This document shows, piece by piece, positions 10,925-19,780 of a DNA stretch of 64,000 nt; position 1 is the stretch's first letter; every line of letters starts with the position of its first letter. A program made the position numbers and the translations under genes. Under the pieces are notes generated by a model. It was not told the origin of the DNA, ran no database searches, and saw nothing but the letters and a program-made list of their open reading frames with translations. Source of the stretch: Sepiola atlantica (lineage: Eukaryota; Mollusca; Cephalopoda; Sepiida; Sepiolidae); contig OY744528.1 of assembly GCA_963556195.1 (NCBI GenBank), forward strand, positions 55,021,060 through 55,085,059. Reading direction: 5' to 3'.

Positions 10925-11080
10925 AGTAGAGGATGACTATACCTAAATCCCCCCCACATACGAACACACAAAATGATATTTTACTTTCTAAGTGATTGCG
11001 TGTAAACACCCTGCAAAAACTTGGGGAAAAAACAATTATATTAGAATGTAGAATGGGAGATCAGTTTTGCATATAATTTT
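10925..11080. repeat. MITE-family fragment
   Basis: Shares blocks such as GATTGCGTGTAAACACCCT, AAAACAATTAT and GGGAGATCAGTTTTG with the foldback element at 11985-12445 and with 46330-46640. It is one arm only. Confidence 0.5.
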
Positions 11081-11777
11081 TGTTTTGTTTTCGTTTTGTT
11101 TTTTGAAAAAAAATACAAAAAAAAACATGCTCTTCATGAACCCCAAAACTAATCTTGAATTCGGGGTAGCAATATGAACAAAAAAATACTAGTTTTTAAT
11201 TTGATTTCAATGGGGTCGTTAAAAATAAATTTCGCCTATTTTCTGTATAATAATATTCTTTTAAAGTAAAAAATTTTTTTGGTGTAAGAAAATTAAAAAG
11301 CAGACTTTAAAAAGTAATTTAGCATAAGAAATTAAATTTAAGAATGAGTTTAATTGCTTGATTTAAAAAAATTATTTTGCATTGAATTAGTGACACCAAC
11401 TTAAATCATCAAATTATTTCTACTTTCTTATTTTGAGGTAAAATCGTAACATTTGCCCCAACGGTTAAGTGTTATATTATGCTTCCCACTCATGTACGTT
11501 GGACTATACCTCCCTCTTTTCCCTGCCTACTTCCTGCACAAATCAGTATCCGTTTCCTGTCTCTCTCGGAATAAAGCCTGGCTTCGGCCAGTATGTCTTA
11601 TCTCACTCCTACACTTGTGTTCTCTTAACTTCTTAAATACATCGTAATGTAACATGTAACAAAAACAACATCCTTGTGCCTAATTTGTGAAAATATATGT
11701 TATCATGTTATTTATGTTAGCAAATAAATAATTCAAAGTGTAGTATCTATTCTAATACTACACTTTATCTTTTCTAT

Positions 11778-11843
11778 CCACAGCTTCGAAGGATTTCTCC
11801 TTCACTGACCAAGCAGTGAAGGAGAAATCCTTCGAAGCTGTGG
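11778..11843. repeat. Perfect 30-bp hairpin
   Basis: Arms 11778-11807 and 11814-11843 are perfect reverse complements around a 6-base loop (ACCAAG). I see no coding context. Confidence 0.95.
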
Positions 11844-11984
11844 CAATTTTAATTTTTGTCCCAATCCAGAGTGCCCTTTTTGGAGAGCTGGATTTCCTAC
11901 ATTAAAAACCGACCTATTGTCTAACTCTGGCCTCGTTAGGATATAAGTAAATAGGAACACAGGTAATTAATAATACTCTCAACT

Positions 11985-12445
11985 AAATCATCCCCTCCAA
12001 AATGAGATTCTACTTTTTCAGGCGATTACGTGTGAACACCCTCAAAACTTGACAAAAAGAAGAAGAAAAAACAATTATTTTAAAATTAAGTTTTGTATAT
12101 AAATTTAACGTAAAATGATCATCATATCCAGGCCAGTCTAATCTTTTAGGGTTGTTCATTAAATTTTAACACTATTAAGGTCATAAAACCACATGTAATC
12201 ACTTAAAAATGTATCCCTCCTCAAAGAAAACGCACAGAATTTATCTCCCAGAGCAAATTTGTTTTTTGTTAACTGCCCTTAAACGCTACAATAGCCTGGA
12301 AATAGAGGCTCATTTTACTTTAAATTTACATGGGAAACTGATCTCCCACTCTAAATTCTAAAATAATTGATTATTTTTGTATTTTTTCTTCCGGGGTGTT
12401 CACACATAATCGCCTATGTTTGGGCGGAGGGAGTTATTTAGCTGA
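11985..12445. mobile_element. Foldback MITE
   Basis: Left and right ends are inverted copies over roughly 70-110 bp: left CCCTCCAAAATGAGATTCT...GGCGATTACGTGTGAACACCC, and the right end carries the complement (GGGTGTTCACACATAATCGCC...). There is no ORF inside. At least two further copies of the family lie in this window. Confidence 0.6.
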
Positions 12446-12460
12446 GGGTGTTAATCTACA

Positions 12461-12507
12461 ACAACAACAACAACAACAACAACAATAATGATAATAATAA
12501 TAATAAG
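12461..12507. repeat. (ACA)n/(ATA)n microsatellite
   Basis: Triplet run of ACA passing into ATA/ATG. Confidence 0.9.
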
Positions 12508-13890
12508 TTTTTATATAGTAAAAGAATCTACTTAACTTCTACAAAGGAATCAATTTAAACTTTCACATTACATTAAAATATAAGTTTAACTGAAAAAAAA
12601 AAAAAAAGATGTTAGTAATTAATTTTTAATTCATAAAACGCATTTTAAATTTCTATAAAATATATTTTTTAATATTGTGTTATTTTAGTTGTTACTTACA
12701 TTTTTATGGTGGCAAATTTTCACTGTCTTTCACGTAGTCTGAAAGGAGTGTACTTGTGTCTTTTCAATGGAAAACAAATGTAATAACTGAACTGCCAAAC
12801 GGTTTCAATAATATTAATAACTAAGAATCATTTTTATTATTAGTTTTTGCTTTTATTGACTTCTATCTCCATCCCAATCAAATTTTTATATCTTTAGAAA
12901 TGTTGTTTTACAACTAGCTTAAACATGGAAACTGAAAATCAAAGAAGAACTGACACCAAAGTGTGTTCTCGCACAGAGCAGTGAAAATCTTTAACTTCAC
13001 TAATTCATTTATACCTTATTACAACTCCACACCAAGCCTTTCAAAATGTTCAAAGTTTGTTTTTCTCACAGTTTTTAGCCACCTCTCATGAGGTTTTCCA
13101 ATGCTGAGAGATTGGACAATAGCTCACCGGGCAAAAACCCACAATCAAAAATTAAAGAACATTTTTTTATATTTTATTTTTAATTTAATTATCAATGATG
13201 TTTGTCAGTATTTTTTTTTACAAAAATGTTTTATTTCACTTTTAAATATTTTTCTGGCCCATTTGAATCAACTGCATTTTTTAAAGGTTACCTAGTGAAT
13301 TTATGCCAAGTTTTATTGTTTTTTTGTTTTTTTACACAAGTAAAATAAATTTACATCGTATTTTGATGTCATTATGATCCATAGATTTTAGTTTTAATTT
13401 AATTATCAATGATGTTTGTTTAAAAACAATAAATATTAATCATTTTATAATTAGTACCAGCAATGGAAAATTAAGTTTTAAAAATTTTGTTAAAGAATCG
13501 TTTTTGGAATCGGAAATTAGGCTAAAATTTTATTGATATCCCAAAAAGTTCTTATTTTTCTAATACCCGATTCCGATTAAAATAATTTGTAAAAGCAATT
13601 GCAAAAATGTAATTTATTTTATTTCGTTCCTTTTCTTTAAAGATTTTTATTTTTAAATCAAATATATTTTTAAACCAATAAAAGTTTAAAACAAACAAAT
13701 TAATTAAATGTTATATTAAATATCAGTTTCTGTTAAAGTATTAAAGTTATTCTTGAACGATGTTTTTTTTAAATTGGATATTTGTTTTTTTAAATTGAAA
13801 CTTATAATTGATTATGTTAACAAGCCCTGTCAGCTAGGGTTGTAGAATATGCCACATGCACCTTTGCATAGGAGTAAGAACCCCCTCCTG
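12508..13890. other. AT-rich stretch without recognisable gene
   Basis: Poly-A/T runs and short open frames only. Parts share the AATTTAATTATCAATGATGT word (13177 and 13396 regions), a small local duplication. Confidence 0.55.
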
Positions 13891-14204
13891 CTGTTACATT
13901 ATTAATATGCGTATGGTGATGAGAAAGAAACCGACAAACACAGGATAGACTTTTAACTGATTGCAATTTTCAATCATTTATTTTGAGATAAAATTGTAAG
14001 AAAAATTGTCGTCTGTTCGATGATAAAGAGATTTTGTTACAAAGAAAGTTGTTTTGATTCATGTCTTGATGAAGTAGTAGATTGCTACTACTTCATCAAG
14101 ACATAAATCAAAACAGTAGTAGTGATTCGATAATCCTTCGCCGCTTTTTTATTGGAAGAAGATAGATGGAATAGTAGTACTGAGTCGGTAGTAATTCTCA
14201 TAAT
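13891..14204 (-). mobile_element. Fragment of the LTR family seen at 235-2047
   Basis: It begins TGTTACATTATTAA... and keeps the blocks ACACAGGAT, TCAATCATTTATTTT and AAATTGTCGTC in the same order as the start of the 235-2047 LTR. The minisatellite is absent and a 30-bp hairpin is present instead. The right end is not defined. Confidence 0.45.
14051..14114. repeat. 30-bp hairpin, one mismatch
   Basis: Arms 14051-14080 and 14085-14114 are reverse complements with one mismatch and a 4-base loop. Confidence 0.93.
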
Positions 14205-14230
14205 TATTGTTTCTTTTTTTTTCAGGGGAG

Positions 14231-14456
14231 TTTTATATTATGCGTTGATACAGGTGAGTATTAAATAAAGCCATGTTAGTAACTTGTTATTGAAGCATTC
14301 ATTAACAGAGGCGAGACACACGTGTGAACGTAACGAGCAATTTATTTACACTGAATACATAGCAGTTTACCACTAATACAAGTAGTGGGAGGTTGCAGTC
14401 AAGAGTGACGGTGGGAGTCACTAAGTCAACGGGAGATAACTCGTGTTTACGTAACA
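14231..14456 (-). repeat. 3' LTR (minus element)
   Basis: Copy of 18474-18698. The only obvious difference is one extra G near the end (GTTTACGTAACA versus GTTTACTAACA). Confidence 0.9.
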
Positions 14457-14696
14457 TCTCCGTTTTTTTTTCTTTGTTTTAACTGAAAAATAAAAGTATT
14501 TTTATTTTTTAGAGTTTTCTCATTTAGTCTCTGTATCGAGCTGGACATTTAATTGGTCTCCCTTTCTTTGTGGAGTTTGGTATTATTTTGTTTTCCGAGC
14601 TTGTTTTTGATACGACTTGTTTTCGACTATTTTCTTGGTTTAATATGTTTTCATAGTCGTGTTTGATTTTGAACTTTTGATTTTCTTTTGTTTTTT

Positions 14697-15962
14697 TTAA
14701 ATATGACGTCTGTTGCGCCGTACATATTTTCCTTGTTCTGTTTTTATTAGATATGAACGAGGCTCTTTTAATTTTTTCACAACCTTACCTTTTCGGTTCC
14801 ATTTTTCTTGTGAAAGAATACGGACAGTATCGTCTTTCTTTAGTTCTGGTAGCTCTCTGGACTTTTTATTTATTTCATGCTTTTTCATTGTTTTGTTATG
14901 CATGATATTTGGAAGATTTGTCCTTAGCGTTCTTTTCATCAACTGTTGGGCTGGTGACGGGGTTTTATCTTTTAATGGTGAAGTCCGTAACGCTAACATT
15001 GCTAGGTATGGGTCTTGTCTACTTTCAAACGATTTCTTTAATGTTCTTTTAATTGTTTGAATGTTTCTTTCTACTAAGCCATTCGACTGCGGATAGTTCG
15101 GACTTGTCGTGATATGCCTGAAATCCCAATCTTTAGCAAATTGTCTAAATTCTGATGATCGGTACTCGGGTCCATTGTCACTAATCACTATTTGTGGAAT
15201 GCCAAATTTTGCGAAGGTGTTTTTTATTTTATTGATCACCGTACTTGATTTGCAGTCATCAAGTTTGTGGATATCGAAATATCTAGTCGTGTAGTCTATT
15301 ATCACTACATATGCTTTACTATATAAGTAAAATACGTCTGTCGCAACTTTGGTCCATGGTGTTACGGGTATTTCATGGTGTATTAGTGATTCTGACGGTT
15401 GTCGGTTTCTGTGATCTAGACAATGTGTGCATGTGCTAACCATTTCTTTTATTTGATTGTTTATGTTAGGCCAATATACGACCTCTTTTGCTCTTGTAAT
15501 GCACTTTTCTATGCCCAAATGTCCAGTGTGGATTTTTTGTAGGGCTTCCTTCCTTAGGGAGGTTGGGACCACTATTCGTGTACCTTTCAATACTAGTCCT
15601 TTCACAACCGATATGTCATCGCGGACTGGCATATATGGTGCTATTGTGGGTGGCACGTCCATTTTTTCTGGCCAAGTTGATGTCGCATATTTCATGAGCA
15701 TTTTTAGTGTTGGGTCTTTCCCAGTCTCCTCACGGTATATGTTGAGTTTTTGGTCGCTCATTGGATATTGTTTTATAATGGTATGGATATATTTGTCCAT
15801 TTCTGTATCCGATATTTCTTGTTCGCTGTCTGATATGTATGCACGTGATAATGCATCAGCAATTACGGATTCTCGCCCTGGAATGTATATTACTTCGAAT
15901 TCGTATTTCTGAAGCGCGAGTATGAATCTTTGTATTCTCGGAGGGCTTTTTGTAATGGATTT
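14697..15962 (-). CDS. pol: Integrase part of Pol, downstream of a nonsense codon
   Basis: This is the same frame as the RT region, separated only by the TAA at 15963-15965. The first methionine of the downstream part is at 15800. Visible parts are the H2C2 finger (HTGHLGIEKC...CTHC), the catalytic Asp regions ATDVFYLYSKAYVVIIDY and VISDNGPEYRS, and the catalytic Glu region QSNGLVERNIQTIK. The C-terminus is basic (KYVRRNRRHI). Integrase inserts the cDNA; the DDE triad is complete. Without readthrough of the TAA it would not be made as part of Pol. Confidence 0.88.
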   Translation of the reverse strand, partial: KSITKSPPRIQRFILALQKYEFEVIYIPGRESVIADALSRAYISDSEQEISDTEMDKYIHTIIKQYPMSDQKLNIYREETGKDPTLKMLMKYATSTWPEKMDVPPTIAPYMPVRDDISVVKGLVLKGTRIVVPTSLRKEALQKIHTGHLGIEKCITRAKEVVYWPNINNQIKEMVSTCTHCLDHRNRQPSESLIHHEIPVTPWTKVATDVFYLYSKAYVVIIDYTTRYFDIHKLDDCKSSTVINKIKNTFAKFGIPQIVISDNGPEYRSSEFRQFAKDWDFRHITTSPNYPQSNGLVERNIQTIKRTLKKSFESRQDPYLAMLALRTSPLKDKTPSPAQQLMKRTLRTNLPNIMHNKTMKKHEINKKSRELPELKKDDTVRILSQEKWNRKGKVVKKLKEPRSYLIKTEQGKYVRRNRRHI

Positions 15963-17771
15963 TTAAAAAATTTGCCTTAATGGTTTGTGATCATTTTCTA
16001 TGAGAAATTTTCTTCCATAGATATATTGGTGGAATTTGTTGCAGGCGAACACTATGCTGAGCGTTTCCAATTCTATCGGGCAGTAATTTTGTTCTGCTGA
16101 GGTTGTCGATCGTGACGCGTATGACACGGGTAACCATTTTTCATCATGTTTCTGTTGTAACACTGCACCCAATCCATGTTTGCTGGCATCGGTGGTGATT
16201 TTAATTTCTTTGTTGAGATCATAAAATTTTAAAACTGGTAGGCTAGTTATTATCCGTTTTAGTTTTTCTATAGCCTCTATTTGAGGTTTATCAAATGACC
16301 ACAGCGTATCGTTGTGTAGCAGTACTCTCAACGGTGTAGTTACCTCTGAGTACTCTGGTATGAACTTGCACAGGTAGTTGGTCATTCCCAAAAATCGTTG
16401 GATATCTTTTTTATTTTCGGGTAGAGGCATGTGTGTTATTGCCTTTATTTTAGAAGGGTCTGGTTTTATTCCTTCATCAGTGATCAAATGACCTAAATAT
16501 GTTAATTGCTTTGTTGCAAATTCACATTTATTTTTGTTTAATTTTAATCCAGCTTTGCGTAGTTGACTGAATACTTTGTCTAATGTTTTTATATGGTCCT
16601 CTAATGTTTCTGACCATATTATTATGTCGTCCTGTGAGTTCTTCGTTCCAGGTATGCCTTCTATTATTTTTGCAACTTGTGCTTGAAAAATTTCAGAGGC
16701 ACTATGTATTCCACATGGCAGGCGCGTGAACGAATAACGACCAAATGGCGAATTAAATGTTAATAGCTTAGAGCTTTCTTCATCAACGGGTATTTGGCAA
16801 TATCCATTTGAAGCGTCTAATTTCGTGAAATATTTTGGATTTTCCATTTCTGCAAATATTTCCTCGGCGGTGGGTAATTTGTAGTGTTCTCTTTTTATGG
16901 CCTTGTTTAGGTCTCTAGGGTCTAAACATAGTCTTAATTTTCCGTTCGGTTTCTCCACTATTACCAGAGAATTTACCCAATCTGTCGGTTCTTCAACGGG
17001 TTTTATTATTCCCATTTTTGTCATTTTTTCTAACTCCTTTTTTAATTTTGGTTTCATCCCAAACGGTATGTTCCTTGGAAGATTTATGACGGGTTTTATG
17101 TCCGGAGTTATTGTTATATGATGTGTGACTGGTAATTTTCCGATGTCACCATAGCAATCTTTATATTTTACTTTTAATGCTTCTATGTCCGTCTTGTTTA
17201 TTTCATAAGTTCTTTTTATCAGTCCTAGTTCTTCCGCTGTTTCTGCGCCGATTACTGCGTTTGCATTTGTGTTTGCCACAATGAAATGCGAACTTACTTT
17301 TATATTTTTATTTTGTAATTGTATAACACAGCTCCCTATCGTGGGAATTTGCGTACAGTTGTAGGCGGTTAATTTTATAGACGTTTTATTTAATTTTGGC
17401 TTTGGTTCAATAGTTCTATATATTTTTGCTGGTAATACATTTACTTCAGCACCTGTATCGATTTTGAAGTTGATGAGTGTTTCGTTGCCTCGAATCTTTA
17501 CTTTCCATTTGTCAGTTTGTAGTACGTCTACATTTTTTTTCAATATGGCGTCCATGTTAAACTGATTTTGCTCCACGTGGTCTGAATTGTGTGAGTGTCC
17601 GACATTATATAGTTTCTTCTTTTTCGTTCGACATATTCGAGCGAAGTGTCCTTTTTTGCCGCAATTTGTGCAGTTTTTATTGTATGCTGGACAGTTTCCT
17701 TTCTGATGTGACCCAGCGCAGTAGGTGCATGACTCAATCCATTGTTGTTTTCGCGGGCTTTTTGTCTTCAC
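15963..17771 (-). CDS. pol: Pol: nucleocapsid, protease, RT, RNase H
   Basis: In order: two zinc knuckles (CTYCAGSHQKGNC and CTNCGKKGHFARIC), protease (INFKIDTGAEVNVLP), RT with FTKLDASNGYCQIP and a catalytic box reading SQDDIIIW (the common Y is replaced, giving S-Q-D-D), then RNase H (KITTDASKHGLGAVL, IENDHKPL). It stops at TAA 15963-15965 exactly after RQIF, inside the RNase H to integrase linker. One A-to-T change of an AAA codon would explain it. The open frame begins without ATG (GTG at 17771) and overlaps the end of Gag in the +1 frame, so Pol is presumably expressed by frameshifting. Confidence 0.88.
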   Translation of the reverse strand: MKTKSPRKQQWIESCTYCAGSHQKGNCPAYNKNCTNCGKKGHFARICRTKKKKLYNVGHSHNSDHVEQNQFNMDAILKKNVDVLQTDKWKVKIRGNETLINFKIDTGAEVNVLPAKIYRTIEPKPKLNKTSIKLTAYNCTQIPTIGSCVIQLQNKNIKVSSHFIVANTNANAVIGAETAEELGLIKRTYEINKTDIEALKVKYKDCYGDIGKLPVTHHITITPDIKPVINLPRNIPFGMKPKLKKELEKMTKMGIIKPVEEPTDWVNSLVIVEKPNGKLRLCLDPRDLNKAIKREHYKLPTAEEIFAEMENPKYFTKLDASNGYCQIPVDEESSKLLTFNSPFGRYSFTRLPCGIHSASEIFQAQVAKIIEGIPGTKNSQDDIIIWSETLEDHIKTLDKVFSQLRKAGLKLNKNKCEFATKQLTYLGHLITDEGIKPDPSKIKAITHMPLPENKKDIQRFLGMTNYLCKFIPEYSEVTTPLRVLLHNDTLWSFDKPQIEAIEKLKRIITSLPVLKFYDLNKEIKITTDASKHGLGAVLQQKHDEKWLPVSYASRSTTSAEQNYCPIELETLSIVFACNKFHQYIYGRKFLIENDHKPLRQIF

Positions 17772-18387
17772 GTTTGAACATGACTTTGGACGACAGCCTG
17801 TTTTTCTTTGGATTGCGAATTGTTGAGATATTTTCTGTTTCGCATGTAGCCATTATCTTGGAGTGTCTCTTCGTTTCTTCAGCACTCAGGCCTGCTTGTA
17901 TCGCCTTTTGTAAATCCAGTGAAGGTTCTCTGAGCATTCTTTCTCTCAACATGTTGTCATTAACGCCACAAATTAGAATGTCTTTTATTAGTCTTTCAGT
18001 GAGGTCACCGAATTCACATTTGTTTGCCTTTTGCCGTAGTTCTGTGACGTACTCATCAAATCTCTGTGTTTCTTTCTGTTTGCACGTGAGAAATTGATAT
18101 GTGAGAAACGTCAGGTTTTTTCTTGGTTGGCAGTGCGCGTCAAATTTTTCTATAACTTTTTTCAAGTTTAGCTTCTCTGCGTCATTTTCAAAGTTAAACG
18201 TATAATATATTTTCCTTCCCTCGGTTCCTATACAGGTCAGCAATATTGAAGTTTTCACCTTCTCCGGTTTCTTGTCCGACTCTGTAGCTTGCAGGAACAA
18301 TTGAAATTGGTTTTTCCAAGTTTCCCATTCCTGTCCGAGATTATCCGAAGAGAAATTTAATTCTTTTGGATGTGGTAAAAATTCCAT
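17734..18387 (-). CDS. gag: Gag capsid protein
   Basis: 217 residues starting MEFLPHPKELNFSSDN. It has the Gypsy Gag features WETWKNQFQLFL, LLTCIGTEGRKIY and a C-terminal ERMLREPSLDLQKAI helix. It ends TTMD-stop before the zinc knuckles, which are encoded in the overlapping Pol frame, so this Gag lacks a nucleocapsid unless frameshifting occurs. The overlap is about 38 bases; relative to Gag, Pol is in the +1 (or -2) frame. The start is the first ATG after a poly-A/T leader. Confidence 0.82.
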   Translation of the reverse strand: MEFLPHPKELNFSSDNLGQEWETWKNQFQLFLQATESDKKPEKVKTSILLTCIGTEGRKIYYTFNFENDAEKLNLKKVIEKFDAHCQPRKNLTFLTYQFLTCKQKETQRFDEYVTELRQKANKCEFGDLTERLIKDILICGVNDNMLRERMLREPSLDLQKAIQAGLSAEETKRHSKIMATCETENISTIRNPKKNRLSSKVMFKREDKKPAKTTMD

Positions 18388-18473
18388 TTTTCTTTTCTTT
18401 TTTTTTTTTTTTTTTTGAAAATATTGATATACGGCTGTGAGTGTTGACGGTTCGATGTTTTATTCTGACATTA

Positions 18474-18698
18474 TTTTATATTATGCGTTGATACAGGTGA
18501 GTATTAAATAAAGCCATGTTAGTAACTTGTTATTGAAGCATTCATTAACAGAGGCGAGACACACGTGTGAACGTAACGAGCAATTTATTTACACTGAATA
18601 CATAGCAGTTTACCACTAATACAAGTAGTGGGAGGTTGCAGTCAAGAGTGACGGTGGGAGTCACTAAGTCAACGGGAGATAACTCGTGTTTACTAACA
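18474..18698 (-). repeat. 5' LTR (minus element)
   Basis: Copy of 14231-14456, followed outside by the TSD GGGAG. Confidence 0.9.
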
Positions 18699-19040
18699 GG
18701 GAGGGTGGATATGATTCTAGCCTTTTCTTTGAGTTGAATGGAATTTTTAAAAAAAACAATAATTAAATAGTCATGTGAGAGAAAAAAGTTTCTGTTATTT
18801 AATAAAGATCCCTGGGCATTTAAAAGTGCGACCGAGCCGAATCGAGACGTTTTAAATGTTATTGTGTGTGTTTTTTTTTTAAAGCGCGATCGAGTCGAAA
18901 TTCTTGCTTCTGAGATTTCTTTTATTTCAGGAGGGATATGATTCTTACATTTTCTTTGGGTTGAATTTAATTTTTTTTTTAATTTATCAAAGTCACGTGT
19001 AGGAAAAAAGTTTCTGTTATAAAACGTTTTATAAACCAAA
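18699..19040. repeat. ~235-bp satellite array, segment 1
   Basis: About one and a half monomers. Diagnostic words of the monomer are TTCTAGCTTCTGAGATTTCT, GATATGATTCTAGCC, GTCACGTGAGAGAAAAAAG, GCCCTGGGCATTTAAA, GCGCGACCGAGCCGAATCGA and GTATCTATTCAAATGTTATA. The array restarts after each insertion up to about 37300. Confidence 0.88.
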
Positions 19041-19613
19041 CGTTTGTTAGCAGAGACAAGACCGTGATCAAGAAGCTCTACACCTCAATGGGTACGGAAA
19101 TGCACCACGAGTCCATCAGTTTGTCGTTGATATTGACAAGGTTGAAAAAGTCCAGCCACCAAATTGTGCTCTACACTTGTGGACCTGCCATACGAAGATA
19201 GGCTGAGACACATGAAGCTCCCGTCCATGTACTATAGAAGAGAACGTGGAGATATGATCCAGACGTTCAAGATCCTCACAGGCAAAGACAACATGGACCA
19301 GGAGAGACTGTTACCCCTCAGCAAGATCACCGGAACAAGAGGTCACAACCTGAAACTGGAAAAGAAGCATAGTAGGCTAAACATCAGAAAGTATTCCTTT
19401 GGGATACGGGTTGTGAACAATTGGAATTCTCTGCCAGACCGGATCATCGGCGCAACAGACATAAACGACTTTAAGTGCAAGTTGGACAAACATTGGCTTC
19501 AGAGACAATATTCAGTCAGACCTGTGCACGAACTGGTATAGTGGACAAGAGGGAAAGGAACGAGAGTTACAGGCACAAGCCTTTTTCCCAAATATATGTT
19601 ATGTTATGTTAAA
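19041..19613 (+). mobile_element. 5'-truncated non-LTR retrotransposon (CR1/L2-like 3' end)
   Basis: Inserted between GTTTCTGTTAT and AAAGCCCTGG of one satellite monomer. The coding remnant at 19164-19541 reads LPYEDRLRHMKLPSMYYRR...RGDMIQTFKI and then NIRKYSFGIRVVNNWNSLPD, the typical C-terminal tail after the RT domain of CR1/L2/Jockey-type elements. The stretch upstream (about 19100-19160) still translates to DIDKVEKVQ in another frame. The element ends in a TATGTTATGTTATGTTA short-repeat tail, as in CR1/L2-type 3' ends. The RT catalytic region itself is missing, so it was dead on arrival. Confidence 0.75.
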
Positions 19614-19780
19614 AGCCCTGGACATTTAAAAGCGCGATCGAGCCGAAATGTGACATTTTTTTTTGTATCTATTCAAATGTTATAGTGTTTATTTTTTAAA
19701 ATTTTTAACAAATTCTAGCTTCCGAGTTATCTTTTGCTTTCAAAGGGGTGGAGGTGGATATGATTCTAGCTTTTTCTTTT
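19614..19780. repeat. ~235-bp satellite, segment 2
   Basis: Completes the monomer split by the non-LTR fragment and runs to GATTCTAGCTTTTTCTTTT, where the next insertion begins. Confidence 0.85.

Larger units (their letters stand above)
14231..18698 (-). mobile_element. Ty3/Gypsy LTR retrotransposon (minus), almost intact
   Basis: LTRs of about 225 bp (14231-14456 and 18474-18698) are nearly identical. The 5-bp TSD GGGAG is seen at 14226-14230 and 18699-18703. Read on the minus strand the LTR starts TGTTAC, but the TSD places its other end at ...TATAAAA and not at CA. A polypurine tract, AAAAAAAACGGAGA, lies inside the 3' LTR (about 14457-14470). The element landed in the ~235-bp satellite: joining the flanks restores a monomer. 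Gag and Pol are each a long open frame, with one nonsense codon in Pol. Integrase-type elements of this layout belong to the broad Mag-like Gypsy group by my reading; that clade call is inference. Confidence 0.88.
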
